Shown: positions 40,267 to 54,814, numbered from the stretch's first letter. The stretch: 64,000 nt of DNA from Leptospira barantonii (GCF_002811925.1 NZ_NPDS01000010.1:124001-188000); one strand, 5' to 3'. The notes: a model not told the origin generated them from the letters alone. Numbers and translations are program-made.

Positions 40267-42342
40267 ATGAATTTACATTCACATAATCCCAATCGTCTCC
40301 TTCAAGAGAAAAGTCCTTATCTCCAACAACATGCGTACAACCCTGTGGACTGGTTTCCATGGGGTGAGGAAGCCTTAACCAAAGCAAGGGATCAGGACAA
40401 ACTCATATTCTTATCGATAGGTTATGCGACATGTCATTGGTGCCACGTGATGGAGAGAGAATCCTTTGAAAATCAAACCATTGCGGATTATCTAAATTCT
40501 CATTACGTTTCGATCAAGGTGGATCGGGAAGAACGGCCCGATATCGATCGAATTTTTATGGACGCGTTGCACGCGATGGATCAGCAGGGAGGTTGGCCGC
40601 TCAATATGTTTTTGACTCCGGACGGCAAACCGATCACCGGAGGAACGTATTTTCCGCCCGAGCCGCGATACGGAAGAAAGAGCTTTTTAGAAGTTTTGAA
40701 TGTGATTCAGGGTGTGTGGAGCACGAAACGTCAGGAACTGATCACGGCTTCCACGGAACTTTCGCAATATCTGAAAGAATCCGGAGAAGGACGCGCGAAC
40801 GAAAAACAAGAGGCAGGTTTTCCTGCGGAGAATAGCTTCGATGCGGGATATTCCCTTTACGAAAGTTATTACGATCCTCAGTTCGGCGGCTTTAAAACGA
40901 ATCATGTCAATAAATTTCCTCCGAGCATGGGGCTTTCGTTTTTGCTTCGATATCATCATTCTTCCGGAAATCCCCGTGCGCTGGAAATGGCCGAAAACAC
41001 GCTTTTAGCGATGAAACAAGGCGGAATTTACGATCAGGTCGGGGGCGGTCTTTGCCGTTATTCCACCGATCATCACTGGTTGGTTCCTCACTTTGAGAAG
41101 ATGCTCTATGACAATTCTTTGTTTTTGGAAAGCCTTGTGGAATATTCTCAGGTTTCCAAAAAGATTCCCGCGGAGTCGTTCGCATTGGACGTGATCGATT
41201 ATCTACATCGGGACATGAGAATTCCAGGAGGTGGAATCTGTAGCGCGGAAGACGCCGACTCGGAAGGAGAAGAAGGACTTTTTTATATCTGGGATCTCGC
41301 GGAATTCAGGGAAGTCTGCGGCGAAGATTCTTCCTTGCTCGAAAAATTTTGGAACGTTACCGAGAAGGGAAACTTCGAAGAGAAGAATATTCTTCATGAA
41401 AGTTATCGAAGCGCGGTCGCGAAACTCGACTCTGAGGAATTGAAGCGCATCGACGCGGCCTTGGAAAGAGGCAGAAAAAAACTTTTGGAAAGAAGAAGCA
41501 AACGGATTCGTCCCTTGCGCGATGATAAGATTCTTACTTCTTGGAACGGTCTTTATATCAAGGCTCTTGTCAAGGCCGGTTCCGCGTTTCAAAGGGAAGA
41601 ATTTTTGGTTCTCGCGGAAGAAACGTATTCTTTTATAGAAAAAAATCTGATCGATTCAAACGGAAGAATCTTACGAAGATTCCGAGACGGAGAATCCGGT
41701 ATATTAGGATATTCGAATGATTACGCGGAGATGATCGCGGCTTCGATCGCGTTGTTCGAAGCGGGTCGAGGAATTCGTTATCTGAAAAACGCGGTCCTTT
41801 GGATGGAAGAGTCGATTCGTTTGTTCCGTTCTCCTGCGGGTGTGTTTTTTGACACCGGATCGGACGGAGAAGTTCTTTTGAGAAGAAGCGTGGACGGTTA
41901 CGACGGTGTGGAACCTTCTGCGAACAGTTCTCTTGCGTATTCTTTGGTGAAGTTATCCTTGCTCGGTGTTCACTCGGATCGCTATCGCGAAATTGCGGAA
42001 TCCATCTTTTTGTATTTTACGAAAGAATTGTCCACACACGCTTTGAGTTATCCGTTCCTTCTTTCCGCGTATTGGACTTATAAACATCATTCGAAAGAAA
42101 TCGTTTTGATTCGTAAGAATGGAGAAGCGGGTAAGGATCTTTTGTCCGCGATCGGTAAGAAGTTTTTACCGAACTCGGTGGTTGCCGTCGTAAACGAGGA
42201 CGAACTCGAGGAAGCGAGAAAACTTTCTTCTCTTTTTGAGGCAAGAGACAGCGGGGGAGGCGCGCTCGTGTATGTTTGTGAAAACTTTGCGTGCAAACTT
42301 CCCGTGGACAACGTTGCCGATTTGGAAAAGTTTCTCGAGTAG
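40267..42342 (+). CDS. YyaL-like thioredoxin-domain protein (DUF255)
   Basis: A 691-residue protein with the N-terminal DUF255 thioredoxin-like domain ([21 protein letters not shown], then [15 protein letters not shown], with CHWC as the redox-like pair near residue 59) and a long (alpha/alpha)6 barrel-like remainder ([34 protein letters not shown]). The family, including human SPATA20, is conserved but of undefined function; a role in nucleotide-sugar epimerisation or redox is unproved. I chose the ATG 171 bases inside a longer open frame because this is where the family begins. No signal peptide. Confidence 0.85.
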   Translation: MNLHSHNPNRLLQEKSPYLQQHAYNPVDWFPWGEEALTKARDQDKLIFLSIGYATCHWCHVMERESFENQTIADYLNSHYVSIKVDREERPDIDRIFMDALHAMDQQGGWPLNMFLTPDGKPITGGTYFPPEPRYGRKSFLEVLNVIQGVWSTKRQELITASTELSQYLKESGEGRANEKQEAGFPAENSFDAGYSLYESYYDPQFGGFKTNHVNKFPPSMGLSFLLRYHHSSGNPRALEMAENTLLAMKQGGIYDQVGGGLCRYSTDHHWLVPHFEKMLYDNSLFLESLVEYSQVSKKIPAESFALDVIDYLHRDMRIPGGGICSAEDADSEGEEGLFYIWDLAEFREVCGEDSSLLEKFWNVTEKGNFEEKNILHESYRSAVAKLDSEELKRIDAALERGRKKLLERRSKRIRPLRDDKILTSWNGLYIKALVKAGSAFQREEFLVLAEETYSFIEKNLIDSNGRILRRFRDGESGILGYSNDYAEMIAASIALFEAGRGIRYLKNAVLWMEESIRLFRSPAGVFFDTGSDGEVLLRRSVDGYDGVEPSANSSLAYSLVKLSLLGVHSDRYREIAESIFLYFTKELSTHALSYPFLLSAYWTYKHHSKEIVLIRKNGEAGKDLLSAIGKKFLPNSVVAVVNEDELEEARKLSSLFEARDSGGGALVYVCENFACKLPVDNVADLEKFLE

Positions 42343-42364
42343 TAAATTCAATTTTGCAGGCGCT

Positions 42365-42526
42365 TTGTCGGAGTTCCGACAAGGCCGAGGGTCGAATCGC
42401 GTTTGACAGGATGCGATTTTTCTGTTAGAGGAGAATTGCGGGAGTTTTCCCACAAACCCGCCACCTCCACCCAATGCGGGTGGGGGCCGCCTCGCGATCA
42501 CGATCGAATTGTCGGAGTTCCGACAA
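42365..42526 (+). repeat. Dispersed palindrome-bounded element, copy C
   Basis: The clearest copy. An 18-bp palindrome TTGTCGGAGTTCCGACAA occurs twice, at 42365-42382 and 42509-42526, and bounds 126 bases that contain GGGAGTTTTCCCAC, CCCGCC, a hairpin (CCACCC 42467-42472, GGGTGG 42478-42483), GGGGGCCGCCT and GATCACGATCG. The outer flanks (GCGCT before the left copy, AAGTGCGC after the right copy) extend the ends as approximate inverted repeats. It fills the gap between the YyaL-like gene and the SGNH gene and has no open frame of note. Confidence 0.75.
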
Positions 42527-42536
42527 AGTGCGCGCT

Positions 42537-45258
<2,722 letters not shown>

Positions 45259-45294
45259 GATCGACGGACCGATCCGAAAGGAACGGTTTCTCCT

Positions 45295-45666
45295 TTAGAG
45301 TTCCATTCTCTTGGCGTCTCGCCAGAGTCTGTCTAGATTATAATATTCTCTTTTTTCGGGAGTCATGATATGAATGATGATTTCGCCGAAATCTAAAAGT
45401 GTCCAACCCGAGTTCGCTGAGGTTCCGGTTTTATCCGCTTCCTTGTGCGCTAGTTTATATTCTTTTAATGTTTTTCTGACTTCTCTTGCGACTGCGTTCG
45501 CTTGAACGGCCGAGTTGACGGTGCAGATGACGAAGTAACTTAGATAGCTATTCACACCTTCTAAGTTTAGAATGCTGACTTCTTCACATTTTTTATCCAC
45601 CATGATGTCGTGGATGATCTGAAGAATTTCTTTGGTTGTTGGGTTTTGTTTGGGAGCGGGGGTCAT
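45295..45666 (-). CDS. rsfS: RsfS ribosomal silencing factor
   Basis: A 123-residue protein of the RsfS/YbeB/iojap family, which binds L14 of the 50S subunit and blocks subunit joining when nutrients fall. Signature elements are [22 protein letters not shown], then [13 protein letters not shown], and [28 protein letters not shown]. It lies six bases after the LCP-like gene in an operon; the two genes are often neighbours of nadD, which is not in this window. Confidence 0.93.
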   Translation of the reverse strand: MTPAPKQNPTTKEILQIIHDIMVDKKCEEVSILNLEGVNSYLSYFVICTVNSAVQANAVAREVRKTLKEYKLAHKEADKTGTSANSGWTLLDFGEIIIHIMTPEKREYYNLDRLWRDAKRMEL

Positions 45667-45672
45667 GAATCT

Positions 45673-46866
45673 TTATTTTCTCGGTTCGTAATCGGAGCCG
45701 ACCACGACGGTCGCGTCGAGGCCAAGATCCTTTCTCAGTACGTGATGTACTTCTGCTTTTTCTAATACTGTCGATATGCGGTCCATGATCGCCGTGTTTC
45801 CGGAACGATCGATGACCACTGTTTTAGGAAATCCTTTTTTCCAAGCGTTGTCCGCGGCGAGAACCTTGATTCTTTTATCGGAAAGAATACTGCGAACGTC
45901 CTTTGCAAGACCCGCTACTTCGGTTCCGTTCAACACTTCGGTTCTTGCGAATTCCGCGTCCATAAAAACATCGGAGTTCATGTCCTTGGAGAATTTGCGA
46001 AACGCAACTCTGGCTCTCGCTATATCGGTCTTCAGATAAAGTTTTTTCGTCTTAGGGTCGTTAGACGGTTCACCCGGAAGTTCCGAAATGCCGAATTGAA
46101 TTCTTCTGGAATTGGCGAACTTAACAAGACTTACAAAATCCTCTTTGGAAAGATCGGATTCGATCAGACTGTGAGCGAAGATCAGAAGAGGAGTGGTTAA
46201 GAATTCTTTTCTTTGGGAAAGAGTTTCATACAAAGTAAGCACCGCGCTTTCTTGACGGCTGATTCTTTCCAAGTAATCCAAGGTTTCTTTTTTATCCATC
46301 TTACTCGCGTAGTCGTACACGTCTTGACCGGACATCGTATAAACGCCCGGTTCACGGTTGTATTCGGAAGAATTGCGTACGGTTTTGTTATCCGTATAAA
46401 CGCTCAAACCTCCGAGAAGATCCACGATACGAATCCAATTGGATGCGGTAAGAGAAATCGTATAATGCGGCTTGGCTCCGATCAAATCGGTGACCGCGCT
46501 TTTCACGGAGGACTTGGCCCCCGATTTCAAAAGATCCAAGGAATCGTCCGGATCGTCGAACGATGTGATCGGATGAATAAAATATAACGCGCAACGATTG
46601 TTCGAAGGAAACAAGGTTGCCAAAACGCCGAATTCGTATTCTTCGTTATCGCCGAGAGCATGAAATAAAAAATAGATCGGTTTACCGGCCGCGATTTTTT
46701 CTTCCAAACCGGTTCGATTGAATTTGCTAATCAGAAAGATAAGTGCGGAAAATAAGAGAATACCCGCGGCGATATAAAGCGGCCAGCCGGTTGTTTTTTT
46801 AGAAGGTTCTTTTGAATCCAAACGTGCGCTCCGATTCCATTTCAAACCGGAAAACCTGACTGTCAA
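45673..46866 (-). CDS. LCP-like membrane protein with LytR_C domain
   Basis: A 397-residue membrane-anchored protein (helix at about 30-48). Residues 60-270 follow the LytR-CpsA-Psr layout, for example [20 protein letters not shown], but the phosphate-binding segments usually written as RSDT and SIPRD are absent, so glycopolymer transfer activity is doubtful. Residues 310-397 form a LytR_C domain ([21 protein letters not shown], then [16 protein letters not shown]). A role in the envelope is likely. The gene precedes rsfS in an operon and is divergent from the acyl-CoA ligase gene. Confidence 0.7.
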   Translation of the reverse strand: MTVRFSGLKWNRSARLDSKEPSKKTTGWPLYIAAGILLFSALIFLISKFNRTGLEEKIAAGKPIYFLFHALGDNEEYEFGVLATLFPSNNRCALYFIHPITSFDDPDDSLDLLKSGAKSSVKSAVTDLIGAKPHYTISLTASNWIRIVDLLGGLSVYTDNKTVRNSSEYNREPGVYTMSGQDVYDYASKMDKKETLDYLERISRQESAVLTLYETLSQRKEFLTTPLLIFAHSLIESDLSKEDFVSLVKFANSRRIQFGISELPGEPSNDPKTKKLYLKTDIARARVAFRKFSKDMNSDVFMDAEFARTEVLNGTEVAGLAKDVRSILSDKRIKVLAADNAWKKGFPKTVVIDRSGNTAIMDRISTVLEKAEVHHVLRKDLGLDATVVVGSDYEPRK

Positions 46867-47008
46867 ACGGTTATTTTCCGAATGTTTTTCGTTTCAAAGC
46901 GGAGAATCGAATCGCGTACGATCGAACTTTTATTGACGAAGATTGAAAACTTCCTAAAAATCCATTCTTACGTTTTAAATCCAATCGGCCTTTGCCCGGG
47001 AGAATCAA

Positions 47009-48631
47009 GTGAAATCAACGATGATGAATTATCAACTAACCGTTCCCGCCATTTTAAGAAGAGCTTCCGAGGTTCATCCCGAAAAAGAAATCGTAACGAA
47101 GATGAACGACGAATCGATGCACCGTTATACGTACGGAGAATTTTCGGTTCGTGTTAAAAAGCTGATCGATTCTTTGCAAAAACTCGGGATCAAACCGGGG
47201 GATCGGGTCGCGACGTTTGGGATGAATCATTATCGGCACTTGGAAGTTTATTTTGCGGCTCCTTCGATGGGTGCCGTTCTTCACACGTTGAACGTCAGAC
47301 TTTTTCCGGAACAACTCGTGTATATCGTAAACGACGCGGAAGATTCCGTGATCTTCGTGGATAAAAGTTTGAGTAAGATTCTTTACGATCTGCTTCCTCA
47401 GTTTAAAAAGAAACCGAAGTTCGTTCTGATGGACGATCTCGAGGCGATGGAATCCGCGCCTTTGCCGGATTTAGTAGATTATGAAATTCTAATTCAGAAT
47501 GGAAATCCGGATGTCGCCTTACCCGAGTTAGACGAAAATTCGGCCGCGGGAATGTGTTACACATCGGGAACGACCGGAAATCCGAAGGGAGTCGTATACA
47601 GTCATCGTTCGATCTATCTGCACAGTATGTCGATCTGTATGTCCGATAGTCTCGGGGTTTGCGAGAAGGAAACGATTCTTCCCGTGGTTCCGATGTTTCA
47701 CGCGAACGCCTGGGGAATTCCGTTCGGTTGTGTGATGACCGGAGCGATTCTTGTGTTTCCGGGAAAACATCTTTTGGGTCACGGGCTTGCTTCCCTTTTG
47801 GAACAAGAGAAGGTGAGTATGGCCGCAGGAGTTCCCACGATTTGGAACGTACTCTACCAACATCTGAAAAAGAATTCCTACAACCTAAGCAATCTTCATA
47901 CGATGATCGTCGGAGGATCGGCGGCGCCCCAATCCATGATCGAAGGATTCAAAAACGATTTTGGAATTCACATTCTCCACGCGTGGGGAATGACGGAGTT
48001 GTCGCCGGTCGGAACGGTGTGCAGACTCAAAACGACGATGAAGGACTTAAACGAATTAGAAAAATTGCATATTCTTTCCAAACAAGGACCCGCTGTCGCC
48101 GGTGTGGAACTCAGAGGAATCGACGATCAGGGAAAGGAAATTCCAAAGGACGGAAAAACTCCGGGAGAGATGATCGTAAGAGGACCTTGGATCGCTTCTT
48201 CCTATTACGGAAATCCAAGCCGAGAATCGTTTACTTCAGACGGTTGGTTTAGAACCGGAGACGTGATTACGATCGATGCGCATGGTTATGTTCAAATCAC
48301 GGATCGCAAAAAGGATCTGATCAAAACAAGGGGAGAATGGATTTCCAGCGTCGAGATGGAAGGTTATGTTTTAAAAGCTCCCGGTGTTTTGGAAGCCGCG
48401 GTGGTCGCCAAACCCGACGAAATACGTGGAGAAGTTCCGGTCGTGTTTGTGGTCGCAAAGGAAGGTGAAACCGTGGATAAAAAATCCGTTCTTGAAATTC
48501 TTAGGGAGAATTTTGCGAACTGGCAAGTGCCTCATCAAGACGACATTCGTCTGATCGACGCGATTCCGAAAACGAGCGTGGGTAAGTTCGACAAGAAGGT
48601 TTTGCGTGCGGGAATGGCTAAACATTCTTGA
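47009..48631 (+). CDS. Fatty-acid (long-chain) acyl-CoA ligase
   Basis: A 540-residue AMP-forming ligase that activates a carboxylic acid to the acyl-CoA, cytosolic. The P-loop-like [17 protein letters not shown] is near residue 180, the A-site loop [10 protein letters not shown] near 325, [30 protein letters not shown] near 415-445, and the C-terminal lysine block [14 protein letters not shown] near 520. This is the medium/long-chain subgroup. The GTG start has GGGAGA eight bases upstream; ATGs at codons 5 and 6 are alternatives. It is divergent from the LCP-like gene. Confidence 0.9.
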   Translation: MKSTMMNYQLTVPAILRRASEVHPEKEIVTKMNDESMHRYTYGEFSVRVKKLIDSLQKLGIKPGDRVATFGMNHYRHLEVYFAAPSMGAVLHTLNVRLFPEQLVYIVNDAEDSVIFVDKSLSKILYDLLPQFKKKPKFVLMDDLEAMESAPLPDLVDYEILIQNGNPDVALPELDENSAAGMCYTSGTTGNPKGVVYSHRSIYLHSMSICMSDSLGVCEKETILPVVPMFHANAWGIPFGCVMTGAILVFPGKHLLGHGLASLLEQEKVSMAAGVPTIWNVLYQHLKKNSYNLSNLHTMIVGGSAAPQSMIEGFKNDFGIHILHAWGMTELSPVGTVCRLKTTMKDLNELEKLHILSKQGPAVAGVELRGIDDQGKEIPKDGKTPGEMIVRGPWIASSYYGNPSRESFTSDGWFRTGDVITIDAHGYVQITDRKKDLIKTRGEWISSVEMEGYVLKAPGVLEAAVVAKPDEIRGEVPVVFVVAKEGETVDKKSVLEILRENFANWQVPHQDDIRLIDAIPKTSVGKFDKKVLRAGMAKHS

Positions 48632-48674
48632 AGTCGATCTTAGAAGAAGTTTATTTTAAGAGGAAGTTGCGGCG

Positions 48675-48695
48675 ATTGAAACGTCCTATTTCAAT
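48675..48695. promoter_or_regulatory. Inverted repeat at the promoter of the HEPN/MNT pair
   Basis: ATTGAAA-CGTCCTA-TTTCAAT is a perfect 7-7-7 inverted repeat just upstream of a TTGACG -35-like box, 53 bases before the start of the antitoxin gene. Such a site could serve autoregulation. Confidence 0.4.
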
Positions 48696-48700
48696 TTGCC

Positions 48701-48730
48701 TTGACGGATCATTTTGAAAAAAGCAAAATA
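48701..48730 (+). promoter_or_regulatory. Putative promoter of the HEPN/MNT pair
   Basis: TTGACG (48701-48706) and AAAATA (48725-48730) are spaced by 18 bases, fitting a sigma-70 promoter. The -10 is only partly consensus. Confidence 0.35.
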
Positions 48731-48748
48731 ACGTAACGGATCGATACG

Positions 48749-49048
48749 ATGATTACTTCCTCTCAAGTTCAACAAGCGCTTTCCTCATATAAAGAAGAGC
48801 TCGTCGAGTTAGGCGTTGAAAAACTTTTTTTGTTCGGCTCCGTTGCAAGAAAGGACAACCAAGAAACAAGCGATATTGATATCCTTGTAAAATTCCATTC
48901 CGGAAAAAAAAACTTCGATAATTTTATGAATTTGTCCTTTCGTTTGGAAGACATTTTGCGGACTCCTGTGGATCTTCTGACCGAGGATTCCTTAACCGGT
49001 GAGATGAAAGGCTCGATACTCGCAGAGGCTCTTCCGATTGAAATCTGA
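48749..49048 (+). CDS. MNT nucleotidyltransferase antitoxin
   Basis: A 99-residue minimal nucleotidyltransferase. The catalytic motif GSx10DxD is GSVARKDNQETSDID (residues 30-44), preceded by KLFLFG and followed by ILVKF. In HEPN/MNT systems the MntA protein silences the toxin by adding AMP units to a tyrosine next to its active site. Its stop overlaps the HEPN gene start by 11 bases, the standard arrangement. An inverted repeat and promoter lie upstream. Confidence 0.85.
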   Translation: MITSSQVQQALSSYKEELVELGVEKLFLFGSVARKDNQETSDIDILVKFHSGKKNFDNFMNLSFRLEDILRTPVDLLTEDSLTGEMKGSILAEALPIEI

Positions 49049-49388
49049 TTTATCGTATTTGAATCATATCCAAGGTGAAATCGGGTTCTTAATTTCAAAA
49101 TCGGAAAACTTCACTCAAGAACAATTTCTTGCCGATGAAGTAATGAAAAGAGCTTTTGCGAGAAGCATTGAGATTATTGGAGAAGCCGCAAACAAACTTT
49201 CCGATCCGTTGAAAAAGAAATATCCGACGGTGGAATGGAAAAAATTATCGGCTACGCGTAATAAACTGATTCACGGATACTTTGTCGTAGATTACGAAAT
49301 CGTTTGGGACTTGGTAAAAAATAAGATTCCGAATTTAGACTTGCAAATCTCTACGATACTGGAACGCGAAAAAACGATGTTCGACTAA
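49038..49388 (+). CDS. HEPN-domain toxin (HepT-like)
   Basis: A 116-residue alpha-helical HEPN protein, a presumed ribonuclease toxin. The RX4HXY motif is RNKLIHGY at about residues 75-82, with arginine, histidine and the tyrosine that MntA modifies. Upstream, the SIEIIGEAANKLS helix is typical. It overlaps the MNT gene by 11 bases. Homologous pairs act as toxin-antitoxin or defence modules; whether this one is active cannot be told. Confidence 0.87.
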   Translation: MKSDLSYLNHIQGEIGFLISKSENFTQEQFLADEVMKRAFARSIEIIGEAANKLSDPLKKKYPTVEWKKLSATRNKLIHGYFVVDYEIVWDLVKNKIPNLDLQISTILEREKTMFD

Positions 49389-49407
49389 TCTATATTCAAT
49401 TCGCTTA

Positions 49408-51501
49408 TCATCTCACGCAACGAACGCCCGCGTAGTTGCTGAGGTGATCCCAACGGATTTCTCCCTTGAATACGTCCAGGTTGTAGGCTCCGTTTTCTCC
49501 GACGGAAACGGTCGAAGACCAATATCGTTTATCGGCGTCGTTTTCGGTCCAGGATTCGGTTTCTCCGTTTTCGTAAGAATCCTCGAGCTCCTCGATCGTA
49601 GGAAGACGAAGATCCTTGGAGTCGCAGATCTGACTCGCCTGATACCAATTGTAACTTCCCTCCGAAATCTCCCAAAATTTATCCTTGGACGAGGATTGTC
49701 TTTTGATTCGTTTCTTTTCGGAATTCGTTTTTTGAATATTCAAAGATTGGAATGTGTTTTTGGACGTATTCTGACTCGCACCCGGATTTGAGCTTGAACT
49801 CGCGTTCTGGTCGACGTTCGACTTTGCGCCCATTTTCGGAGAACTCGGATTTGTTTCTCCCTGAAAATGAATGTTCAAAAGTTTTTTAAATTCTCGATTC
49901 GGATTGGAGAGCTCCGCAGTAGTTTCGAGAATTTCCTTGAGTTTGGATTTTGCGGAACCCCAAAAAAGACCGGTTTTACTTTCCCAGTCGGCTCCGAGTT
50001 GATGACTGTTTACGATCTGAGTCGGGTTTCTCGTTTCCAAACCCTCGTGTAAAAGAGAATCGATCTGTTCCTGAAGCGAAATCGGATTCTTCAGTTTTTG
50101 ATTCACACGTTTGATTTCTTTTTTGATTCTTTCAAACTGCAAAAGACCGGCGAACTCCGATTTGGCGAGTGTCACGATTCCGTCGGCCAAGGCGTCGTGA
50201 ATCCGAACCTGATGGGTTTCCTTTTCATCCTCCGTATCGGCCAGAGCTTCCGCGGTGAATTCCTTTTCGATCAAAAGATAAAGCGTTTCCAAACGATTGG
50301 TCAGATGAGAACGGCCCGTTCTTTCCGCGGTCTCCGATTTTTTTTCGATCGTTTCCCGCATGGATTTGTAAGGAACGGAATTCTTATCCGCAATCTCCTT
50401 TAGAAGATTTGCATATAGTTTGGAAGAAAGGGAAAAGTCGAATCGGGAATACGCCTGGTCCGCCTCTTTTTCCTTTAGAGAAAACAAGGCCAGTTCCACC
50501 TTGTCCTTTCTTTCCTGAATGCTTTGTTGAATCTGAAGTTGTTTGTGTTTTTCGGGAACCTTGGAAGAATATTCCTCTCCGAGAGAAATATAATCGACGA
50601 GACGTTTTTGCAGATCCTCCGAGTTTCCTTGTCCCGCTACGAAAAGATTTTGATCGGCTTCGTTTATCTTTTCCTTATATTCCAAACTGTAGTTGTTCGT
50701 GATGCTTGATTGGATTTCGCGAACGAAAGGTTCCAACTTTTTTAGGGATTCTTCCGAAAGACGATCGTTAAACGCTCTTAGGATTCGATCGTATGTTTGT
50801 GTGGATTCCGAAAATTCTTTGGAAAGACTTTGTTTTGCGGCCTCGTCCAATTCTTCCCTTACCTCGTCCAAAACTCCTTCGAGGATTTTATCCGAGGTTT
50901 TGAATTCCATAGAGTTTAGGTTCGTGCCGGGAACGGGTTTGATTTTTAAGAAGGCCACGCTTAAGTTTCCGTTTGTCGAAGCGGGGATCTGATTCGGATC
51001 CAGATTGTAACGATTGTCTAAAAGTTTTTTACCGGATTCTCCCGCGTAATAATCCAAAAGAAATTCCGGAAACTCCATTTGAAACGTGGACTTGATCGAA
51101 TAGTTTAAGGTTTTTGAATCTCTTGTCTGATTGCGAAGAGAAACATATACGAGTCCGTTTTTCGAGGAGATGTTTCCGGAGATCACTTCGTTCGCGTCGA
51201 TTGCGTCCGCGATCTGTTTCATACAGATTTCATCGGAACAATCCAACTTCTGAAGGAGGGCAACTTTTTTATAAAGAATGGCGAGGGATTCGTCGTCTAC
51301 GATCGTGTATTTTCCTTCGAAGTTTCTAAGGACGGAATTGATGATCCCGTTTCGAAATCGATTCTCCAATCCCGCGTTTAGATTTCCTTCGACCGCCAGT
51401 TTATGAACGTAAATTTTTGAGGACTTGGATTGGGCCGAGGTTTCGGCTACGATAAAAATAGATAAAAGAAAAACGAAAATAAAAAGAAGTCTGACGTTCA
51501 T
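49408..51501 (-). CDS. Exported coiled protein with C-terminal DUF1566 domain
   Basis: A 697-residue protein: signal peptide (residues 1-23, TSAQS), an N-terminal beta/alpha part (to about 150) with CSDEICMKQIADAIDANEVISGN that resembles a domain sensing or tallying small proteins, a long helical region (180-540), a Ser/Asn-rich linker (550-600), and a C-terminal DUF1566/Lcl-like domain (WYQASQICDSKDLRLPTIEELEDS ... WSSTVS ... VRCVR). DUF1566 domains are often surface-located and adhesion-related. The gene is convergent with the HEPN toxin gene. Confidence 0.65.
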   Translation of the reverse strand: MNVRLLFIFVFLLSIFIVAETSAQSKSSKIYVHKLAVEGNLNAGLENRFRNGIINSVLRNFEGKYTIVDDESLAILYKKVALLQKLDCSDEICMKQIADAIDANEVISGNISSKNGLVYVSLRNQTRDSKTLNYSIKSTFQMEFPEFLLDYYAGESGKKLLDNRYNLDPNQIPASTNGNLSVAFLKIKPVPGTNLNSMEFKTSDKILEGVLDEVREELDEAAKQSLSKEFSESTQTYDRILRAFNDRLSEESLKKLEPFVREIQSSITNNYSLEYKEKINEADQNLFVAGQGNSEDLQKRLVDYISLGEEYSSKVPEKHKQLQIQQSIQERKDKVELALFSLKEKEADQAYSRFDFSLSSKLYANLLKEIADKNSVPYKSMRETIEKKSETAERTGRSHLTNRLETLYLLIEKEFTAEALADTEDEKETHQVRIHDALADGIVTLAKSEFAGLLQFERIKKEIKRVNQKLKNPISLQEQIDSLLHEGLETRNPTQIVNSHQLGADWESKTGLFWGSAKSKLKEILETTAELSNPNREFKKLLNIHFQGETNPSSPKMGAKSNVDQNASSSSNPGASQNTSKNTFQSLNIQKTNSEKKRIKRQSSSKDKFWEISEGSYNWYQASQICDSKDLRLPTIEELEDSYENGETESWTENDADKRYWSSTVSVGENGAYNLDVFKGEIRWDHLSNYAGVRCVR

Positions 51502-51644
51502 CCGTTGATCCTGATTTTTGAAACGACTGTCTGCTTAAATCCGATCTTGGATCGGAGAAAAGTAAACAATTATTTGAATTCTTCGAAATAGGATTTACAA
51601 TCTTATCGATCGGAGAGGTTTAGATTCTCGGAAATCGAAATACT

Positions 51645-52142
51645 ATGTTCTTATTTTTGTTTTTGATTCTTTCTTTGGGAACCCTCGGCGCCGAACCTAT
51701 TTCTAATTTCGCCTTTTATAATCTAAAAGAGGAAAGAATCGTTCTTTCCAATTCGCTTGAGAATTTTTCGGAAAAGGACGTTCTCATCCTGAACTTTACG
51801 GGTTCTCAGTGTAAACCCTGCAAGGAACAGGTTCCCGTTCTTTTGAATCTTACCGCACAAACCAATCTTTCCACAGTGGGAAAATGGAAAACACATCTCT
51901 GGATCGTGTTCGTAGGGGACGATTTTCGAACCGGAAAAGAATATTCAGATTTACTAAAGTTAGGCGGAATTGCCGAGTCGCTCGTCGATCCTTTGTCTTC
52001 GAGTTATTCTCAGGCGAAGATCAAGGGTGTACCCACGGTTTTTATTTTGAATCGGAATCGGGAAATTCTTTTTCAATCGGAAGGATATACTCCGGCCGGG
52101 GTCGCTTCTCTGAAGAATTTTTTGAGTTCGCTCGGAAAATAG
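51645..52142 (+). CDS. TlpA-like periplasmic thioredoxin
   Basis: A 165-residue thioredoxin-fold protein with a signal-like leader (residues 1-15, LGTLGAE), then [18 protein letters not shown] with the redox pair CKPC near residue 52, a TlpA-type insert, and the cis-proline strand [15 protein letters not shown]. This is the TlpA/ResA group, which keeps apocytochrome cysteines reduced or moves disulfides. No haem gene is next to it, but the window does hold ccm genes. It lies about 70 bases upstream of a methyltransferase gene. Confidence 0.8.
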   Translation: MFLFLFLILSLGTLGAEPISNFAFYNLKEERIVLSNSLENFSEKDVLILNFTGSQCKPCKEQVPVLLNLTAQTNLSTVGKWKTHLWIVFVGDDFRTGKEYSDLLKLGGIAESLVDPLSSSYSQAKIKGVPTVFILNRNREILFQSEGYTPAGVASLKNFLSSLGK

Positions 52143-52210
52143 AATTTCGAGATCGGACAAAAATTCGATTTTTACGAATCCACGTTTCGGGGACGCAGTC
52201 AAACAAATAT

Positions 52211-52834
52211 ATGGAAAACACTTGGCTCAATAAATGGAACGAACGATACAGTCAGGAAGAATTCGCATTCGGTGAACAACCGAACGAATATCTGAAAGAA
52301 CAATTAGAAAAATTGAATGCAGGAACGATTCTTTTCGCCGCGGAAGGAGAGGGAAGAAACGCGGTATTCGCGGCCAAACAAGGATGGAAGGTTTCCGCGT
52401 TTGACATCAGCATCGAAGGACAAAAAAAGGCCTTTCAACTTGCGGACAAAAATCAAGTAACGATCGATTATCGAGTCGGCGAATTGGAAACGTTGAAGTT
52501 TCAGCCCGAGCAGTTTGACGCGATCGCTTTGATCTACGCGCATTTTCCTTCGGATATAAAGTCCTCTCTTCACAAAATTTTGAATTCTTATCTCCGTAAA
52601 AACGGCGTAATCATCTTCGAGGCTTTTAGTAAAAATCACGTGGGTTATCTCGCAAAAAATCCGAAGGTCGGAGGTCCTACCGAACTCGCTATGTTGTTTT
52701 CAATCGAAGAATTGAAGTCCGATTTTCCGAACTACGAGATCATCGAGCTTACGGAAAAGGAAATCGAATTGAACGAGGGTCTGTATCACAACGGAAAGGG
52801 TTCGGTGATTCGATTCGTGGGTCGCAAAAAGTGA
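52211..52834 (+). CDS. TehB-like SAM-dependent methyltransferase
   Basis: A 207-residue methyltransferase: start [28 protein letters not shown] is the TehB/thiopurine-methyltransferase entrance, and motif I is reduced to [18 protein letters not shown] (residues 36-53), followed by [19 protein letters not shown] and [11 protein letters not shown]. Relatives detoxify tellurite or thiols. I chose the ATG at 52211 over one more than 300 bases upstream that lies in the thioredoxin-like gene. Stops six bases before the convergent DNA glycosylase gene. Confidence 0.83.
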   Translation: MENTWLNKWNERYSQEEFAFGEQPNEYLKEQLEKLNAGTILFAAEGEGRNAVFAAKQGWKVSAFDISIEGQKKAFQLADKNQVTIDYRVGELETLKFQPEQFDAIALIYAHFPSDIKSSLHKILNSYLRKNGVIIFEAFSKNHVGYLAKNPKVGGPTELAMLFSIEELKSDFPNYEIIELTEKEIELNEGLYHNGKGSVIRFVGRKK

Positions 52835-52840
52835 ATATTC

Positions 52841-53512
52841 TCAAATCTTAATGTTCTTATCCTTAATGTAGGAATGCCATAGGATCATCGCCGCGACGGA
52901 ACGAAACGGTTTCCAAGTTTCGGCGATGGAAAGAATTCTTTCCTTGGACACGTCGGCCGGTAGGTTTTTGACTTTTTTAAAGGATTGAATCAACGCAAGA
53001 TCTCCGATCGGAAAAATATCCGAACGATGCAAACCCATCAAAAGAAAAACGTCCACGGTCCAGTTTCCGATTCCTTTGATCGAGACGAGTTCCTTTCGGA
53101 TTTCTTCGTCCGGTTTTTCGGGCAACTTGCCGAGTAAAAGCCGTTTGGATAAAACCGCGTCCGCGAGATGACGGACATACGCGGTCTTTTGTCTGCTGAA
53201 GTAACATTCTCTCAATTCGATGTCGCTTAACAAAATAATCTTTTGCGCCGTCACCGGTCCGATCCTGTCTTTCAGTTTGACCAAAGCCGCTTTGGCTGAA
53301 GCGAGAGAAACCTGTTGCTCCAAGATGATATGAACCAGGGTTTCGAAATTCGGTTTGCGGCTCCAAAACGGAGGATAGCCGTATTTAAGAAGAATTGAAT
53401 GTAGCTCGCGGTCCTTTTTCGACAATCGATCGCAGATGGAATGAAATTCTTCCTTTTCGAACTTTCGAATCTTTTCCTTCAAAGTTTTAAGTTTCCTTTT
53501 TTTGATTGCCAA
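52841..53512 (-). CDS. DNA-3-methyladenine glycosylase (AlkA/HhH-GPD family)
   Basis: A 223-residue base-excision repair glycosylase that removes alkylated bases. It has [16 protein letters not shown] (residues 62-77, wedge and fold core), the helix-hairpin-helix [33 protein letters not shown] (residues 143-175), and the catalytic aspartate in PIGDLAL. The size fits the AlkA C-terminal core without the N-terminal domain. It is divergent from the MFS gene, 28 bases apart. Confidence 0.85.
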   Translation of the reverse strand: MAIKKRKLKTLKEKIRKFEKEEFHSICDRLSKKDRELHSILLKYGYPPFWSRKPNFETLVHIILEQQVSLASAKAALVKLKDRIGPVTAQKIILLSDIELRECYFSRQKTAYVRHLADAVLSKRLLLGKLPEKPDEEIRKELVSIKGIGNWTVDVFLLMGLHRSDIFPIGDLALIQSFKKVKNLPADVSKERILSIAETWKPFRSVAAMILWHSYIKDKNIKI

Positions 53513-53540
53513 TAAACTAATTATTTGTTTAGTGGCTCCT

Positions 53541-54755
<1,215 letters not shown>

Positions 54756-54814
54756 TTGAGAAAAAAAGAATATTGTGAAACTTTGATGTTTTTGAAAAGG
54801 TCAAGAAATTGCAG

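Noticed and set aside
47009..47023. Starting the acyl-CoA ligase at an ATG rather than the GTG
   Set aside because: The GTG has a better-spaced GGGAGA; the ATGs at codons 5 and 6 stay possible but less supported.
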